Source: Dactylonectria macrodidyma
Taxonomy: Eukaryota > Ascomycota > Sordariomycetes > Hypocreales > Nectriaceae
DNA length: 64,000 nucleotides
NCBI GenBank assembly: GCA_020744425.1
Contig: JAGMUV010000007.1
Span: 1,922,001-1,986,000 of the forward strand
Direction: 5' to 3'
Shown here: in pieces, positions 12,701-25,031 of the stretch
Layout of the letters: each line of letters begins with the position of its first letter
Position numbering within the stretch: the stretch's first letter is position 1
Program-made: the position numbers and the translations under genes
Notes under the pieces: model-generated
Seen by the model: only the letters and a program-made list of their open reading frames with translations
Told to the model about the DNA's origin: nothing
The model's database searches: none

Positions 12701-14771
12701 CCACAACCAGCCCAGCGTTGGTTCTTAGCCTCGCTTTTCCCGAGCTGACGTCTACCAGGTACTGCAGAGCACGCACGTGCAGCATAGCTGAACAAACACT
12801 ACTACTACAGTACGTATGAGATGAGATGAGACGAGATGGATCCAGACGCAGAAACGTCTCAGCCAACATCCATGCCCTACGGCTTCTCTATCGGCCTAAC
12901 TGACGGCTATTCCACCCCTGCAGCCCTGCTCGTCGGTCTCGCATTCTTATCACAGCCCGATGACACGGCCATCCACCACCGCCCATACCTTCCAAGCTAC
13001 TGCCGCTACTAGCCACCAACTACCACTGCCACTACCACTGCTACTACCGTCAGAAGCACCAGGGGGGTTTGCAGCATGCAGCTACTTAGCACCACCTGCA
13101 GCATTTCATGGCTGCTACCCGTACGAAAGTGCCAAGGTACCGACATCATCGCGCGCTGGAATCATCCACCCCCAGAGATATAAATAACCCGCGCAACTCA
13201 AATGGAAATTCAACCGCCTGCTCCCCAGCTCGGCCCGTATCCGGATTCACCATCCACGGATACAGGCCCGTCTCTCCTCGTCTCCCCCACAGCGACACCA
13301 TCGAAGCCCGAGGGGTCCACGACCGAGAGATGTCCGAACGAGCACCATTTCTTACCATGCCACTGAACAAACACCTTGACCCGTCATGGTACGAAGTACG
13401 TTGCGTCAAAAACCGCTTCGGCCGGACCGTTGAGACGCTTCGGAGCCGATCACCCCTGGCCATGACGACACCAGGCACAAGGAGAGTTTGTCATCTCCGA
13501 CTAATACATGGGCATAGCAAATTACCTACCGTTGGGCCATGGGGAAATCGCCCCCACCCCCCGAAATTAGTTGGGGCCCTGTCAAACTCGTGGATTCCAC
13601 ACCATCGTGGATGACACCACAGTCCCAAAGCAAGTTAAGTTGCGCCGCACTCGCGCACAATCAAAAGAATGATGGACTTTTCTGGCAAATGCAAATGCGC
13701 ATTTAATAGACGCCAAGAATTTCCCAGCTGGGCAAACGATGCGCTTCTGGTGCCGCTAACCTGACTCTGCCGATTTCTTAACTAATTTAGCCCAGCTTCA
13801 AGCGTCCAACCACCTGGTCGCTTGTTCTAGGATCAGCGTCCCTCGTAGCCCGTCTCCCCGTCTATGCCGCCTTAACCAGCGCAGCGGCGGTCCATACTTT
13901 GTGCGCGTGCCTGAGACAATCCCCATACGAGTTCTTGCAGAACTCCTCGGCAAACATCACCGACTTGGCATTCTGCGTTGGAGTTGTATGGCGTGGACCG
14001 AAGGGAAAAAGGAAAGCGATGGCTCCGCTGCGCCTGGGCACAAATTTACGTAGTACCGACCACACGGAATATGCCGAGCAATGCCGGCATCAGGCTTACG
14101 TAGTAGACGGCATTGAGCCCTCTCTTAAATGTGTCTCTCCAATATCCCTGCTCCAAACATGTAAATGAAGCCCTTACCAACGTCCAAAATATCTTGGCCA
14201 TTAGGGGGTTCTTTCTTTCCTTTTATGCACCTTCAAGTGGCTTCCCGACGTTCTGGTCGCGACCTTAAATGCGTGCCGGAACCTAAAAATGTCTCCGGAA
14301 AAGGCCCGCCCCCGCAATGCCCGCAGATGCTGTCGTTTGTGGGAGCTTTGAGTCACCCGGCGTCCTTCCTTGTTCGGATAGGCGAGTTTTCACAGCCGTC
14401 AAAAGTGACTCTCGAAGGCTGCAATTGAACTTCCCGTAACTCGTAAAATCCCAACTCAAAGCGGTCTTCATGATTTGTGTCTTTACGAATCAAAGAATTA
14501 AAGAATCAAGAGACTGTGAAGAGTCGAATTAAAAACTGGCATTTCAACCACGTCCTGCCCCGCACCAAGATATGACCTCGTTGAGAAGAAGAGAGGCCGC
14601 AAGACTAGCACTTTGAACAAGCCCAGCGAAGCCTGAGAGCCAATATCTTCTCTCTAAATTACTATAGAGTTCAGGAAGAGCACCATATCACTCACACTAT
14701 CACCAAAAGAACCCCCGCCGATTTCAACAAAAGACGCCTTAAGCCAGCACTAGCAAACGTACCTCCACACC
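9739..14771. other. gene-poor divergent intergenic region
   Basis: Five kilobases separate the divergently transcribed zinc-cluster regulator (-) and the GNAT gene (+). No open frame here joins into a convincing protein. There are short TACCT/AGGTA motifs (about 10401-10430 and 10549-10561) and a loose (CTACCA/CTACTG) run near 13017-13050. The region presumably holds both promoters and long leaders. Confidence 0.55.
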
Positions 14772-15637
14772 ATGGCGCCAACCTACCACCTCCGCCCCGG
14801 CACCTATTCGGACATCCCAGCCGCCTCCAGCCTGTACATCCAGAGCTTCGACAAGGAGCCGCTACTCGATTACATGTTTCCGGGACGCCACGATGACCGC
14901 GCCCCGTTCGACACGTGGATCCTTCGCCGGTTCCGTCTTCGATACTGGACGTCAGGCTATTTCCTCACAATGGTCTTTTCAGGTGACGAGGACGAGGACG
15001 AGGACGAGAATGAGGACGGGATAGATGGCGATGATGTTGCAAAGGACAAGAAGGAGTTGGGACAGAAGGCAGGGCGAGGACGAGCGGTGGGCTTTACCTG
15101 GTGGCACCGGCCCCTCGTGTCCCTCTCATTTCGCGAGCGTTGGCTCACCCCGTGTAAGTGAAGTCTTTTTGAAGTCCCGCTCTACCTTCAACACTCACTT
15201 CAATATCTCCAACCTCACTCATGCTAAGCTTTCCCCTCCCTCTCGCAGACGCCTGGTTCCGCCCAGTGGCGTCGGCCATTCTCACCCTGCACTCGCGGCT
15301 CTTCCCCATTCCGTCCATCGACAACCACCGGCTCGGCGTCTACGACCGCGTCTTCGCCGCCATCGGGCCCGGCATCCTCAACTCGCCGCGTCGCCGCGCC
15401 GCCTGGTATCTCTCCAGCCTGGGCGTCGACCCGGCCGTCCAGGGCCACGGCGTCGGCGCCATGTTGGTTCGGGACGGCCTCCGCAAAGCCGATCGCGAGG
15501 GCGTGGCCACTTGGCTTGTCGGCTTGCGCGGTCTGGAGCGGTATTACAGTCGGTTTGGCTTTGTCGAGGTGGCCAGGGCTAACGTAGGTGAACTGAAGGA
15601 CTGGGAAGGAGGATCTATCATGTTCAGGAGCGAATGA
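14772..15637 (+). CDS. GNAT-family N-acetyltransferase
   Basis: Two exons (14772-15153, 15249-15637) give 256 aa. The N-terminus (YHLRPGTYSDIPAASSLY) matches the first strand and helix of GNAT proteins. The acetyl-CoA pyrophosphate-binding motif is at residues 192-197 (Q-G-H-G-V-G, within AVQGHGVGAML), after the strand WYLSSLGVDP. The C-terminus has the usual GLERYYSRFGFVEV segment. The likely reaction is acetyl transfer from acetyl-CoA to a small molecule or protein amine; the substrate is unknown. Between the first half and the motif lies a strongly acidic insertion (about residues 71-87, Asp/Glu-rich) encoded by GAC/GAG repeats, which looks like a low-complexity expansion in a loop. The start has a good context (CACACCATGGCG). 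Confidence 0.9.
14981..15032 (+). repeat. GAC/GAG codon-repeat tract in the GNAT gene
   Basis: Repeated GACGAG hexamers followed by imperfect GAN codons encode a run of aspartate and glutamate. The tract lies inside the first exon and keeps the reading frame. Confidence 0.85.
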
Positions 15638-16465
15638 TGATCGTCATGTCGAGAGACTATCTCCCAGTTCAAAGTTTGGAGAGCTAAGGCACATAGACCC
15701 TTTGGAAGGATTCATGGATATACTACTAGCTCCAAGGTTCATCAACAAGACAATCAACACATCACTGATAAATACGGAAGCTGGTGTTTTGTAAAAGACA
15801 TTTGAGTGTATACCTCTATCAACCACATGAATACCGGGAGCTCTGGGCCCCAAAACGAAATGCAATCCATACCAACCGGACCTTGTGTCCGCCACCGTTT
15901 CTACCATGAAATCAGACCAACCCCTTCCCTTTTCTGAGACCTGCTCAACTCCGTATCAACCAAGACAACCAACCACCATATGATTTTCATTGACCATGAT
16001 CGCCTGTGATGATGTGGACCACAGAAATGCAGAGCCTGGAATACAAAATACAAAAAGTGTCAAGATATAGTGGAAGCGAAACTCACGCTTCCTTTGGAAC
16101 ACCAGAGACGAAGCCCTTGTGATAGATCCCGAAAGCCAGCAATGCCCGAGTCACCGTTTTGCCAAGATCTCCTCACATCTCCCACTGTTGCCAGTCGCTC
16201 AAAGGGCTGCGTATGCTGATGCTCAGGATTTAAGACAGGCGTTGAATAACACGACTGAGACCCAAACTCCCCCTGTTCAAATTGAAGTCAAAGGTCTCCT
16301 GCCCAATGTCCCAATGCATGTCCCACGCATCGTCCGCGCCACGATCGAACTGGAATCTCGATTGATGTTGTTATGTCGCCAGCATCACATGCTCTTTGGC
16401 GGTACGTCCCACGTGTTGTTACGTCAAAAGTCCGCTCGGCTGCTGCTGTCTTGATAGTGCCAAGA
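15638..16465. other. convergent 3' intergenic region
   Basis: This region lies between the GNAT gene (+) and the ORP1-like gene (-), both of which end here. It contains short frames on both strands without recognisable features, probably 3' UTRs. Confidence 0.55.
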
Positions 16466-19400
16466 CTAGCAGGGTCCCCTTGGTTGTCCACTGAGTGTTT
16501 CGAGCCCTGCGGGCCCTGCGGGAGAGTTCGGGTCAGGGCCACTGTGACCTCGGGAACGCAGTCCGGCGCCCGTGGACGAAGCGGTGGGTACGGTGACGAG
16601 TCCCTTCGGGAAGTTGGTTGGGCCGGCCTCAGTAACTACCGGGGTATGATTACTGCCAGTATTGGCTTTGATCCCCTGCCAAGAGCTTTCCCGGCCGTCC
16701 ATGGCTTGCGACACGGTTGCCTGAGCCCGGTTCCGTCGAGTGGGGCCGAGGACGTATGTCGATGCCAGGGAGTGTGGGATTGGGGGGGCGAGGGGGTCGT
16801 GGTACTGTGTTCGGTTCGAAAAGGGTTGTACAGGAGAAAATACATTTCCGAGACCGTCGCCTGGTTGGTATTGACCAAATGAGGGTTCCAATTGGGCACC
16901 CCCAGTCCCATGGCCGCAAGTCAGGGGCGCCGAGAAAACAGAGTGCATCGGAGTCGGAAAACGCGAAGAGCCCGAAGCATGTCTGCCCATCACCACCGAT
17001 TCACTTGAGACAGATTGGTGGGCATTGGGATATGGGCCTCGGAACCTGTGTGGTTCAGAGACAGGTCCCTGAGGGCCTTCGGTTATCGGCATTGCTGACT
17101 CCTGTATCTGATTATCAATATTGAAATCGTTCTTAGAGGGGAGCGCTGGGTTCTGACTGTCATGTTCCGAATAACTGCTGCGGCGATCATCGGATTGTGT
17201 GAAGGCCAAATGCGATTGCGGTGCATAGACTTGCGAGTCACTTCGCTGGCGCTGGTGGTGAGCGAGAGAATTTGGGAGACGTTCGGTGTCATCAGAAACA
17301 ACCGAAGAAGAAGGCGAGTGTGGCCCCTCTCTGGGGCTCTTGCAATCGACCCTCTCCTCCTCAACAGGCTCCAAGGGGGAAGTGTCTTTGGAGAATGGGG
17401 ATCCTTCATCTTCTCCAAGGTTCTCGCTCTGACCTGCTCGAGAGATGTCCTGCATCTCGATGTCGTCGGAACTCTCACGCGTGGCAACGTTGGGCGAATG
17501 TGTGGCCCGAAGGGTGTAGGCATCAACAACTTCGGGGAGGAACTCGACCGGAGGCACATCTCTGAGAATGCCCTGTTGAATATCATGGTGAAGCCTCTCA
17601 ACAATGTTCAGAATATCGTCGTGCGTCTTGCCATCTCCAAGGCTCTGGATGATCCATCGAGCAAGCGGGTCCTGTCCGTTCATCTCAACCAACCGTCGCA
17701 GCTCGCGTTTACGGATCGAGAAAGTCCAAGACCGAATGAAAATACCTTCGGCATTGACGCCACCGCTCGTCTCAAGACCTTGGCTCCAAAAGATCATTCG
17801 GGCAATCTGCTCGTAGACGAGGTCGATCTGGGTCATACTGAACTCGGGACCTTTGCGATAGCGAATACGTTGGTAGTGCTTGCGGCACATACAAACCCAT
17901 GCTCGCTCCGGGATTCGGCGGGTGCAGACCTTGTTGCGTCCAAAGATGTGGGAGATGACCTTGCGGGGAACAGACCCTGTGTTGCAATTCTCGACCTGCA
18001 TGCAAATGTCACCACCTCGTAGAGGAGTTTCAACTGAGAGGCCGAATCGACCGCAGATATTGAGCAGGCGAGGGTGGAAGTCAGATGATGGACCCATGGG
18101 GGTAGGAAGCACTATGACAATCATCGTTAGAGAGTTGGGGTCGGAGGTGGGACAAATCGCGTACCTTGTGGCGGAGGGGGAGGTGATGCGGCTATATTAG
18201 CTGGGTTCTCGTCGGCAATCTCAGCAGCTCGTGTAACAGGATGGACCGCAGCAGGCGAAACATCGGCCCTACTAGTCCGACGACCTCTGCTGGCACTTCT
18301 GCGTCCACGAGGCATGGCGAGTTGAGGTTGTGGTAGTACCGACTCGAAGCTCTCTGGTGTGATTGGTGGTAAGTACGAGGGAGAGTGAGCAAAGGTCGAA
18401 GACGGAATATGAGGAGGATTCGGCGCAGAGATGGTGCGCTTGTGAATACGTTCCAATGGATGCAAAACGCTGCTTCTGAGCGCAGAGTGACTACTAGCCA
18501 CAAGAGTTAGTAAGAGTTGAGGACCGGTGCTTTATCGTTGAGCTAAGTGTTTAAAAGAGGCATCAAGAGGGTTGTTTGAAAGGAAACAGTGGGACCACTC
18601 TAAAGCATCTAGTTCTGAAACGAGATCTTTCGTGGGGTTTGCAAGATGCTGAGCTGAGAGACGGCAGATAATGTACCAAAAATGGGCGTGGTGGAGTGTC
18701 AATGACAGAAGGACGAGATGAGCAGTGATGCAATGCCAGATGGCCGCACATCCGAACGCCCAAAAGCTCCTGACCACTCCTCTTGTGTGCAGACACTTGC
18801 CTAGAAGTCGCAACTTGCGAAATGATTGGTCCAAAGGGGCGATTCACCATCACGCGGTAGTGCAGGGCAACTTTGAAGTCACCTGGACTAGCGGGTTAGA
18901 TAACTTTGAAAGTCATCTGCAATTTCTGTTTGAAGGCATTGGATCTCATGAGGCGTTGTAGACGATACAGTGACTTGGGTAGCAGAACAAGCTCGCATGC
19001 CTAACTCAGGGAGAAAATGATGAATAGGTGAGGAGGTGGTTGAACAGGTCTACCGCCCCCTTGCGTATTCACGGTGGTGGGTCTTCATTCATGCAGCTTG
19101 CAGCGAGAGTGTCGTTGTTTGGAAAATACAATAGGAAAATAGATCTGTGAACGTACCTCTGGTCCACTGACAAACGAGACCTTCTCCGTTTCATTGCCCT
19201 CGCTTCCAGAATAGGATCTTGAGGGTTTCCTTGTGGGTTTGTGGTCACGAAAGTCGGGATAGCTCCATGCTGTGGCAAAGGTGGTAGTCTGGGGGATGGC
19301 TCTCGGCGTTCCACGTATTCTGGAGTCGGCGTCAGCTTGGGAAGCTGCTCGAGCTTGGACTCCAACATCGGCATTTCTGAAGCTACAGAGCTGACACGAT

Positions 19401-20315
19401 GATGGCTGCTGACTGTTGACAAAGACGAGAACCGCGAGTGTCCACCGGAGAAGGTCGACGAACAAAACGATGAAAAGCTGCCGCGGCTATCTGAGACCCT
19501 ATGCCTCGGGGAACTCGCAGTCCCAGAAGGGACACCAGCGCTATGCTCGTTCCATAGAACACTCGGCCTTAAAAATCATTAGCCATAGTTCATCGTAGCA
19601 CAAGGCCGTGGCTGCGCCCGCTTCGGTCAAACGTATCCCAACACACGAGCCCAAGAGAGAATGTAGGGTACTGACCTCCTCGAGTCGGGCGGAGGGCGGG
19701 TATCGCAATAAGAGCTGTTCAAGTCAGTGTGACTGTCCCTTGACATGGAGAATTTTGCTAGGGCAACTATTCTTCCCAACAGCAGTACAACGTACCTTCT
19801 ACGCATCCACGGTTCTTGTTGGAGATCCGATGTGGAATGCATCCGGCTACTGGAAAGTCAGTTCTGGTCCGATACGCAATCTCAATTTACCGTTAGAGTA
19901 GTACTCACCGGGCTGGACGGGGGGTAGAAAAGGGAGTAGGAACACTGGGAGCACCCATGACAGTACTCGAGTCTACCGATGCCATAGATGTGTGCCTCGA
20001 GTGACCTCCAGGCGTGCTGCGCACAGGCATAGCTTCAACGGGTTCGCCAGCCGGGCGGAAGGCGAAAGCTGTTCTCTGAAATTGGGGAGCAGCGTCTCGT
20101 GGTAGAGAGTAGCCTCCAGCGTCCCAAGGCGTACGCACTCGATTGTCCGGAATCCCGCTGGCCTGCTTCGCGGGCATACATTCGGGGGAAGGCGTTGGGA
20201 GTGATGATGGCGCCGTAAAACTTCCTCGACGAGCCAGAATTGGTGTTACCTCCTTCGAAGCCTGCTCGCGGGAGGTTTGCCCCGCTGAGAGGTTGAGCAT
20301 AGATGCGATATTCAT
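16466..20315 (-). CDS. large 'ORP1-like' fungal protein with conserved Cys/His/Arg domain
   Basis: My model has six exons (19909-20315, 19796-19849, 19676-19714, 19157-19567, 18165-18493, 16466-18111) and gives 961 aa in one frame. The first 300 residues, from MNIASMLNLSAGQ, are low-complexity, Ser/Pro-rich and basic (MKRRRSRLS). A further basic stretch is PRGRRSASRGRRTSR. The best conserved part is about residues 425-560, with Cys-containing segments NKVCTRRIP and CRKHYQRIRYR. I associate these with a fungal family often labelled ORP1-like, from memory and with low certainty. The rest is Ser/Pro/Gln-rich and disordered, as in many nuclear regulators; nuclear function is inference. Intron 4 is unusually long (663 nt). 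An alternative is two genes, the downstream one starting at the ATG at 18313-18315 (598 aa). The in-frame joining of coding-like sequence upstream of that ATG favours one gene. Confidence 0.7.
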
Positions 20316-23300
20316 GGTGGAGAACGAAGGGGGCGTTGTTCTTAGGTGACGGGTGATGGACCAAGGTGGTATGGCTTGCGTGCTCTACGCAATCACCTGA
20401 CACCGTACTCGTAGCTCTCCTCAACCGGTTGAGAGGAGTTGGCGGGGATTAGAAGTCGACAGTACTATTACTGCGCCCAGATATGATGCCGAAGCCGGTA
20501 GATGATGAATTAGTAGGAAGGCTATCGTCCCATGGCAACGTCCAATATGCGGAATGAAGTAGGCAAATTTCTCCCCTCAAGGCAATTACTGATTAGAATA
20601 GGCGAAGATCTGGGAGTCCTCTCGACGCAATGGTGAAGGGGTGGCCGAGTTCAGGCCAGTAGTGAGGCGACAAGAGGAACGGGTATTGTGTCCGGTAGTA
20701 AATCGACACAGAAGATCCAGAGACGTCGAGCTGTGGCCTAGTAGGGACAGAACTTAGACTGCCATTCGTTCCTGGTATCTTGATGCGAAAGTTGAGCAAG
20801 GGGACGATGGGTAGACTCAGTCCTCGTAGGCGCTTGATGGATTGGAAAGGATGATATGATCGAGGGACCCGGAAGTTTAGCTAGCTATGCTGAGCAAGAA
20901 TTCAACGACTCCAGGTCGTCGGGTGCCACGGTGTGTCACGGCGTCGGGAAGGTCGATGATTGATGTAGGACAGATGCAGGGAGGGCAAAAAAAAACGAGT
21001 GACAAAAGAGGAAGTCAAACGTTCATCAACGTACTTGGGATGAAGGATGGAAAAGGAAGAGATGAGACGAATCTGTCACGAAGAAGAAGCTAATCGCTAG
21101 ACGCTATGACTGGACTGACAACGCATGAAAGAGACGGTAGGGTTCGAAGACGGTAGTCGTTTGGGGTTGGGGTTGGGAATGGGTGGGGGTTGAGGGTTGA
21201 GGGCTGAAAGGGGGGTGAACCAAGTAGTCACAGCCCGTCACCAGCTGGGATGTAGAACAGGGTCTTCCCAGCACGCGAATCCAGAGCCAGAGCTGGCGAG
21301 GTGAGGAGAAAGGGAATACAAATCGTGGTTCCAAAGAGTTACGGTATGGGGAAAGGGCCAGGGAGTGGGCTCGTAGCGGGAGCCAGCAGCATCACCATGG
21401 CAAGGACGCAAGGTGGGCATGGCTCCCTGGGCATCCGGCAGGCCAATGTCGCTCCTCGGGGACACAAAGCACGATACCGGGTTGCACAATGCGTCGATAA
21501 GGAGGAAAGCATCTTAACGAGAAGCTACTCGGGCAATTGAGGAGCGGCCCGACTGGCTGCCTTAGACGAGACGGCGCTGGGTCAACCCCCAGCAACCTGG
21601 CTTGATGGAGACTGGAGACCTGAAGGCTTGAGAAAAAGCCAGGTGAAGCGGGCGCGGCCCACGTAACAAGAGCAGTGTGGTAGCCGTTGCCGGCAGTTTT
21701 CGAGGAACGGAACACCCCCTGCGGGCTAGCATGACGGGTCGCAGATCATGGCGTTGAAGGCCCCGTCCGAACCATGATCTCCACAAGGGAATTGTCCGGG
21801 CAGGGTTCAGAACGATGGCATTATGGAGGGGTCGGCCGTGGACCCGACCGTGGCTGCTTCGACCTGGACAAGACAGCCGAAGCTAACAGCGTGGACAGAT
21901 CAGAAATGGCTGATTCCCACATCAGCTCTGGTGGTCCCCCGTTGCGAATAACGCTGCTTCTGTCGAAGGGAAAGGGGGCATCGAGGCGCAGCAGGCGGTC
22001 GATCTGCAAGCTGATACGTGCAATTGGGTGTGAAACATCTCCAGGGCTTGATCCGTTTGACGTCGCCTGAGTTGGGGCCTGGGCGTCGACTTCAGCCAGG
22101 GTTGCAACACAAAGCACAGGCACAGGCACAGGGATGCAGAAGAGTGCAGAGAGCAAAAGGAACCAGCACAGAAGCATTGCAACGCAACTGAGCCGGGGAT
22201 CGACCCACAGACAGGCCCATGTGCTGGTCGACAGTTGGTCGGGAGATGCCGAGACCACTGGGCCAGGTGTTGGGAATATGGCACGTTCTAGCTGCAGGCG
22301 ATGATGTTGCGGCGAGGAGGCCGAATCATTGGAGGTTGGATGAGAATGGAAGCCAGCAAGGAGGAGATTGGGGCTGCAAGGCCGAGCTTCAGCGGATGCG
22401 CGTCCGGGAGGGAGATTGTTTTTCGCGGCCATATTTCGCAGCCAAGTGCATTTTCTCACTCTCTTGCTTTGACATTGCATCACATCGTGCAATATGCGGG
22501 CGGCCTCGTGTCGAGCCAATCTGTGTCATCAACCACCACCGTCTGATATTGCACCGCCTGATCCTGAGAGTTCGTCAACAAAGTAGCCGCCACTTTCTCA
22601 ATCAAATCAGTCCAACTCGTCACCTAGCAAGAGGCCTGCCGCATGTAAAATCCGATGTCGTGCCCCCCCTACATTCGGCTCGGTGGTACCAAGTGTTTTT
22701 GGGACTAGCCCGTCAGGAAGCCGCAACGACTAGGGCGGCTGCTGGGGAGAGATCTGTGGGACGCCTTTTAGGATGGTCGCAGGCCACTCTGGGTGGCTTT
22801 AATTTCCCGAAAGACGATCGCGTTGCAACACACCGCATTGTCAGTGCAGGCTTGCCTGTGGCTGGGCGAAGCTTTAGTGGAGCGAGCACTAGTTGACAAG
22901 ACTGGATAGAAACATGCCACTGTCTTTCTGGTACGTCAATGCCCCTTCATCCTTCATTAGTTTGACAGTCAGGGCTCAGAAGAAGGGACAAGGAAACGGA
23001 CAGGGCAGCGAACTAGAAGAGGACGCGTCGAAGTGGAGCCAGGCTGGCGCATTATCGGCCAGTAAGTGCATAGGTATGTATGGGAAAGATCCATGGGATC
23101 TCCACGATCATCATAGTGGTGTTGAAAGTTGCAGGCAATGGAGTCGCTAGAGTCTCCCTCCCTACCGGGGGAACTTGCCCCGGTTTCATGCGTGTGGTGT
23201 CGCAGACCAGGATGATGCCGCCGGAGAACGGGGAAGCTGCTATGGGATGGAGGCTGGGAGCTTGAGCCTTGAGGCAGAGAGTTCAAGGTCAGTCGCGGCT

Positions 23301-24413
23301 AAGCAAGACAATGAATGATAGAGCGAGAAACGGAAGAGAGGCTAATGCGGCTTCGGTCAGCCAACCCCAGCGGCCCTGCTCATAGTGCAAGGGTGCTTTA
23401 TGCGTGTGCTTGCAGTAGACTTGGAGCCGCTGTAGCCCAGCCTCCGTGCGGAGTGTTTGGCGGGGAGATGACATTTTCGCATACGTAGCGAGGGCCGATA
23501 GTAGAGCATTGAAAGATGCTCGCGAGTCCATCATCGTCAGGTGAAGCAAGCCCCGATAACGGCTTAGAGGGGGATGGGTCGACCCCGGGATACCAAGACG
23601 GCGCCGGATATGAAAGCCGCGAAGAGTCCGGTGCCCGCAAGCTTCGGTTCCTGCAGGAGACGCCTTGCCGGTCAAAGGCAAAGAACTGAGCTAGTGTGTA
23701 CCTCTCAGCTTCAGCTCTCTCTTTTTCTCTGTCCGGGCTTCCTCCTTCTCTCGCGTTATGGCTGCGAGTCCCCAAAACGGCGTGTGCGCACGTCCGTTGT
23801 CCCTCCATCTCTATCTGTTTCTTAGAAGCGCAAGAGGCGCAAAAGGCGCCAGCGGGTGGTGGGGGAGGGACTATTAGCGGCAGAAACGGTCGCAGTAACT
23901 CAGAAGTGATTACGCGCGAAGCTTGGGAAAGCTTGGTGAGGGCATACGCGGAACGACAACCCGTCAAGCAAAGTCACAGCGCAGAGGCAGCGGGGAACAG
24001 GGTGGAACAGGGTGAAGACACTCAACATTCAATTGGACTGGCAGACAGCGGACGAATGGACGAATGGACGAGTGGACCGTGGCGAAATAGTTCAGGTAAT
24101 AATGTGGGAATGAAGGACGGGTGGGCCTCCGAGGCCTCGTCTTCCATTCTATTCTGCTTGTGGAAGGGTAAAGGAAAAAAAAAACGAAGAGGGATAAGGA
24201 AAAAGCAAGGAAAACAGGAAAATTCTCCGAGACAAGGTCATGACATGGGATCAAGGTCGGTCACGACAAGGTCACGGGCAGCACCGACCTCCAGTTGCAC
24301 CCGGCAGACGACGCTCAAACACGGGCAGGGTCGGTTTGTCGGTTTGAACCGCTGAAGATGGGACGGATTTCCCCAAAAATATCCCTTGATCCATTGATCC
24401 ATTGATCCCTTAA

Positions 24414-24436
24414 CCCCCCCCCCCCTTCCCCCCCCC
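24414..24436. repeat. C12-TT-C9 tract
   Basis: Twelve C, two T and nine C form a minus-strand G-rich tract with G-quadruplex potential. It directly follows a triple repeat of TTGATCCA (24385-24409). Confidence 0.85.
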
Positions 24437-25009
24437 GAATCCCTGATTGACGCTGCTGATACTCTAGCCAATGCACCGATTTGCGTCAGATCCGGGCGCC
24501 GCGTCGCCTCTCGCGGGTTTCGTCTCATGTGTCAGAGGTCTTCCAGGCCCAGCTGAGCCCTGGCCCTGGCCCTGTCTCAACTCGCCCCAGCGAGACCTCG
24601 CAGACCTCGCAGGGATGGGCAGGGATGCTAGTCCAACTGGCAACATGCCCCTGTTCGCTTGTCCTTTTGCTCTTTGGTTGGTGGGTTGGTGGTGGTCACT
24701 GGTGCGCTCAAAATAGAAATAGAATGTGTCGACAGCCGAAGCGGATAATATATCGGCTGCCCTGATGCTTCCCTAGCTTGGTACCGAAGGAGGCTAGTTT
24801 CTGTCATCTAAGGCAGGCCCAGGGGAGGGCTTGTGAACGACGGCAGCGTCCCAGAACGTCGGCATTCCCTGTCTCATCTATCTCGCATGACGATGCCACA
24901 AATGCGCCTGCTAAAATTATGTATGCTCTATCCATGTATACGTGCCACTCGCTGTTCTATTCCAGCGATGCCTCCGGTGTGGCGCCACGATCTAGCACTT
25001 GTCGACCTG

Positions 25010-25031
25010 TTTTGTTTGTTTGTTTGTTTGT
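25010..25031. repeat. (TTTG)n tetranucleotide repeat
   Basis: About five copies of TTTG in a row in intergenic sequence. Confidence 0.85.

Noticed and set aside
18563..18853. Open frame inside the 663-nt intron of the ORP1-like gene
   Set aside because: It does not join in frame with flanking exons and is Ser/His/Pro-rich without features.
21821..22896. Overlapping 232-codon (-) and 225-codon (+) frames
   Set aside because: They overlap each other on opposite strands, and neither has domain-like sequence or introns leading to one.
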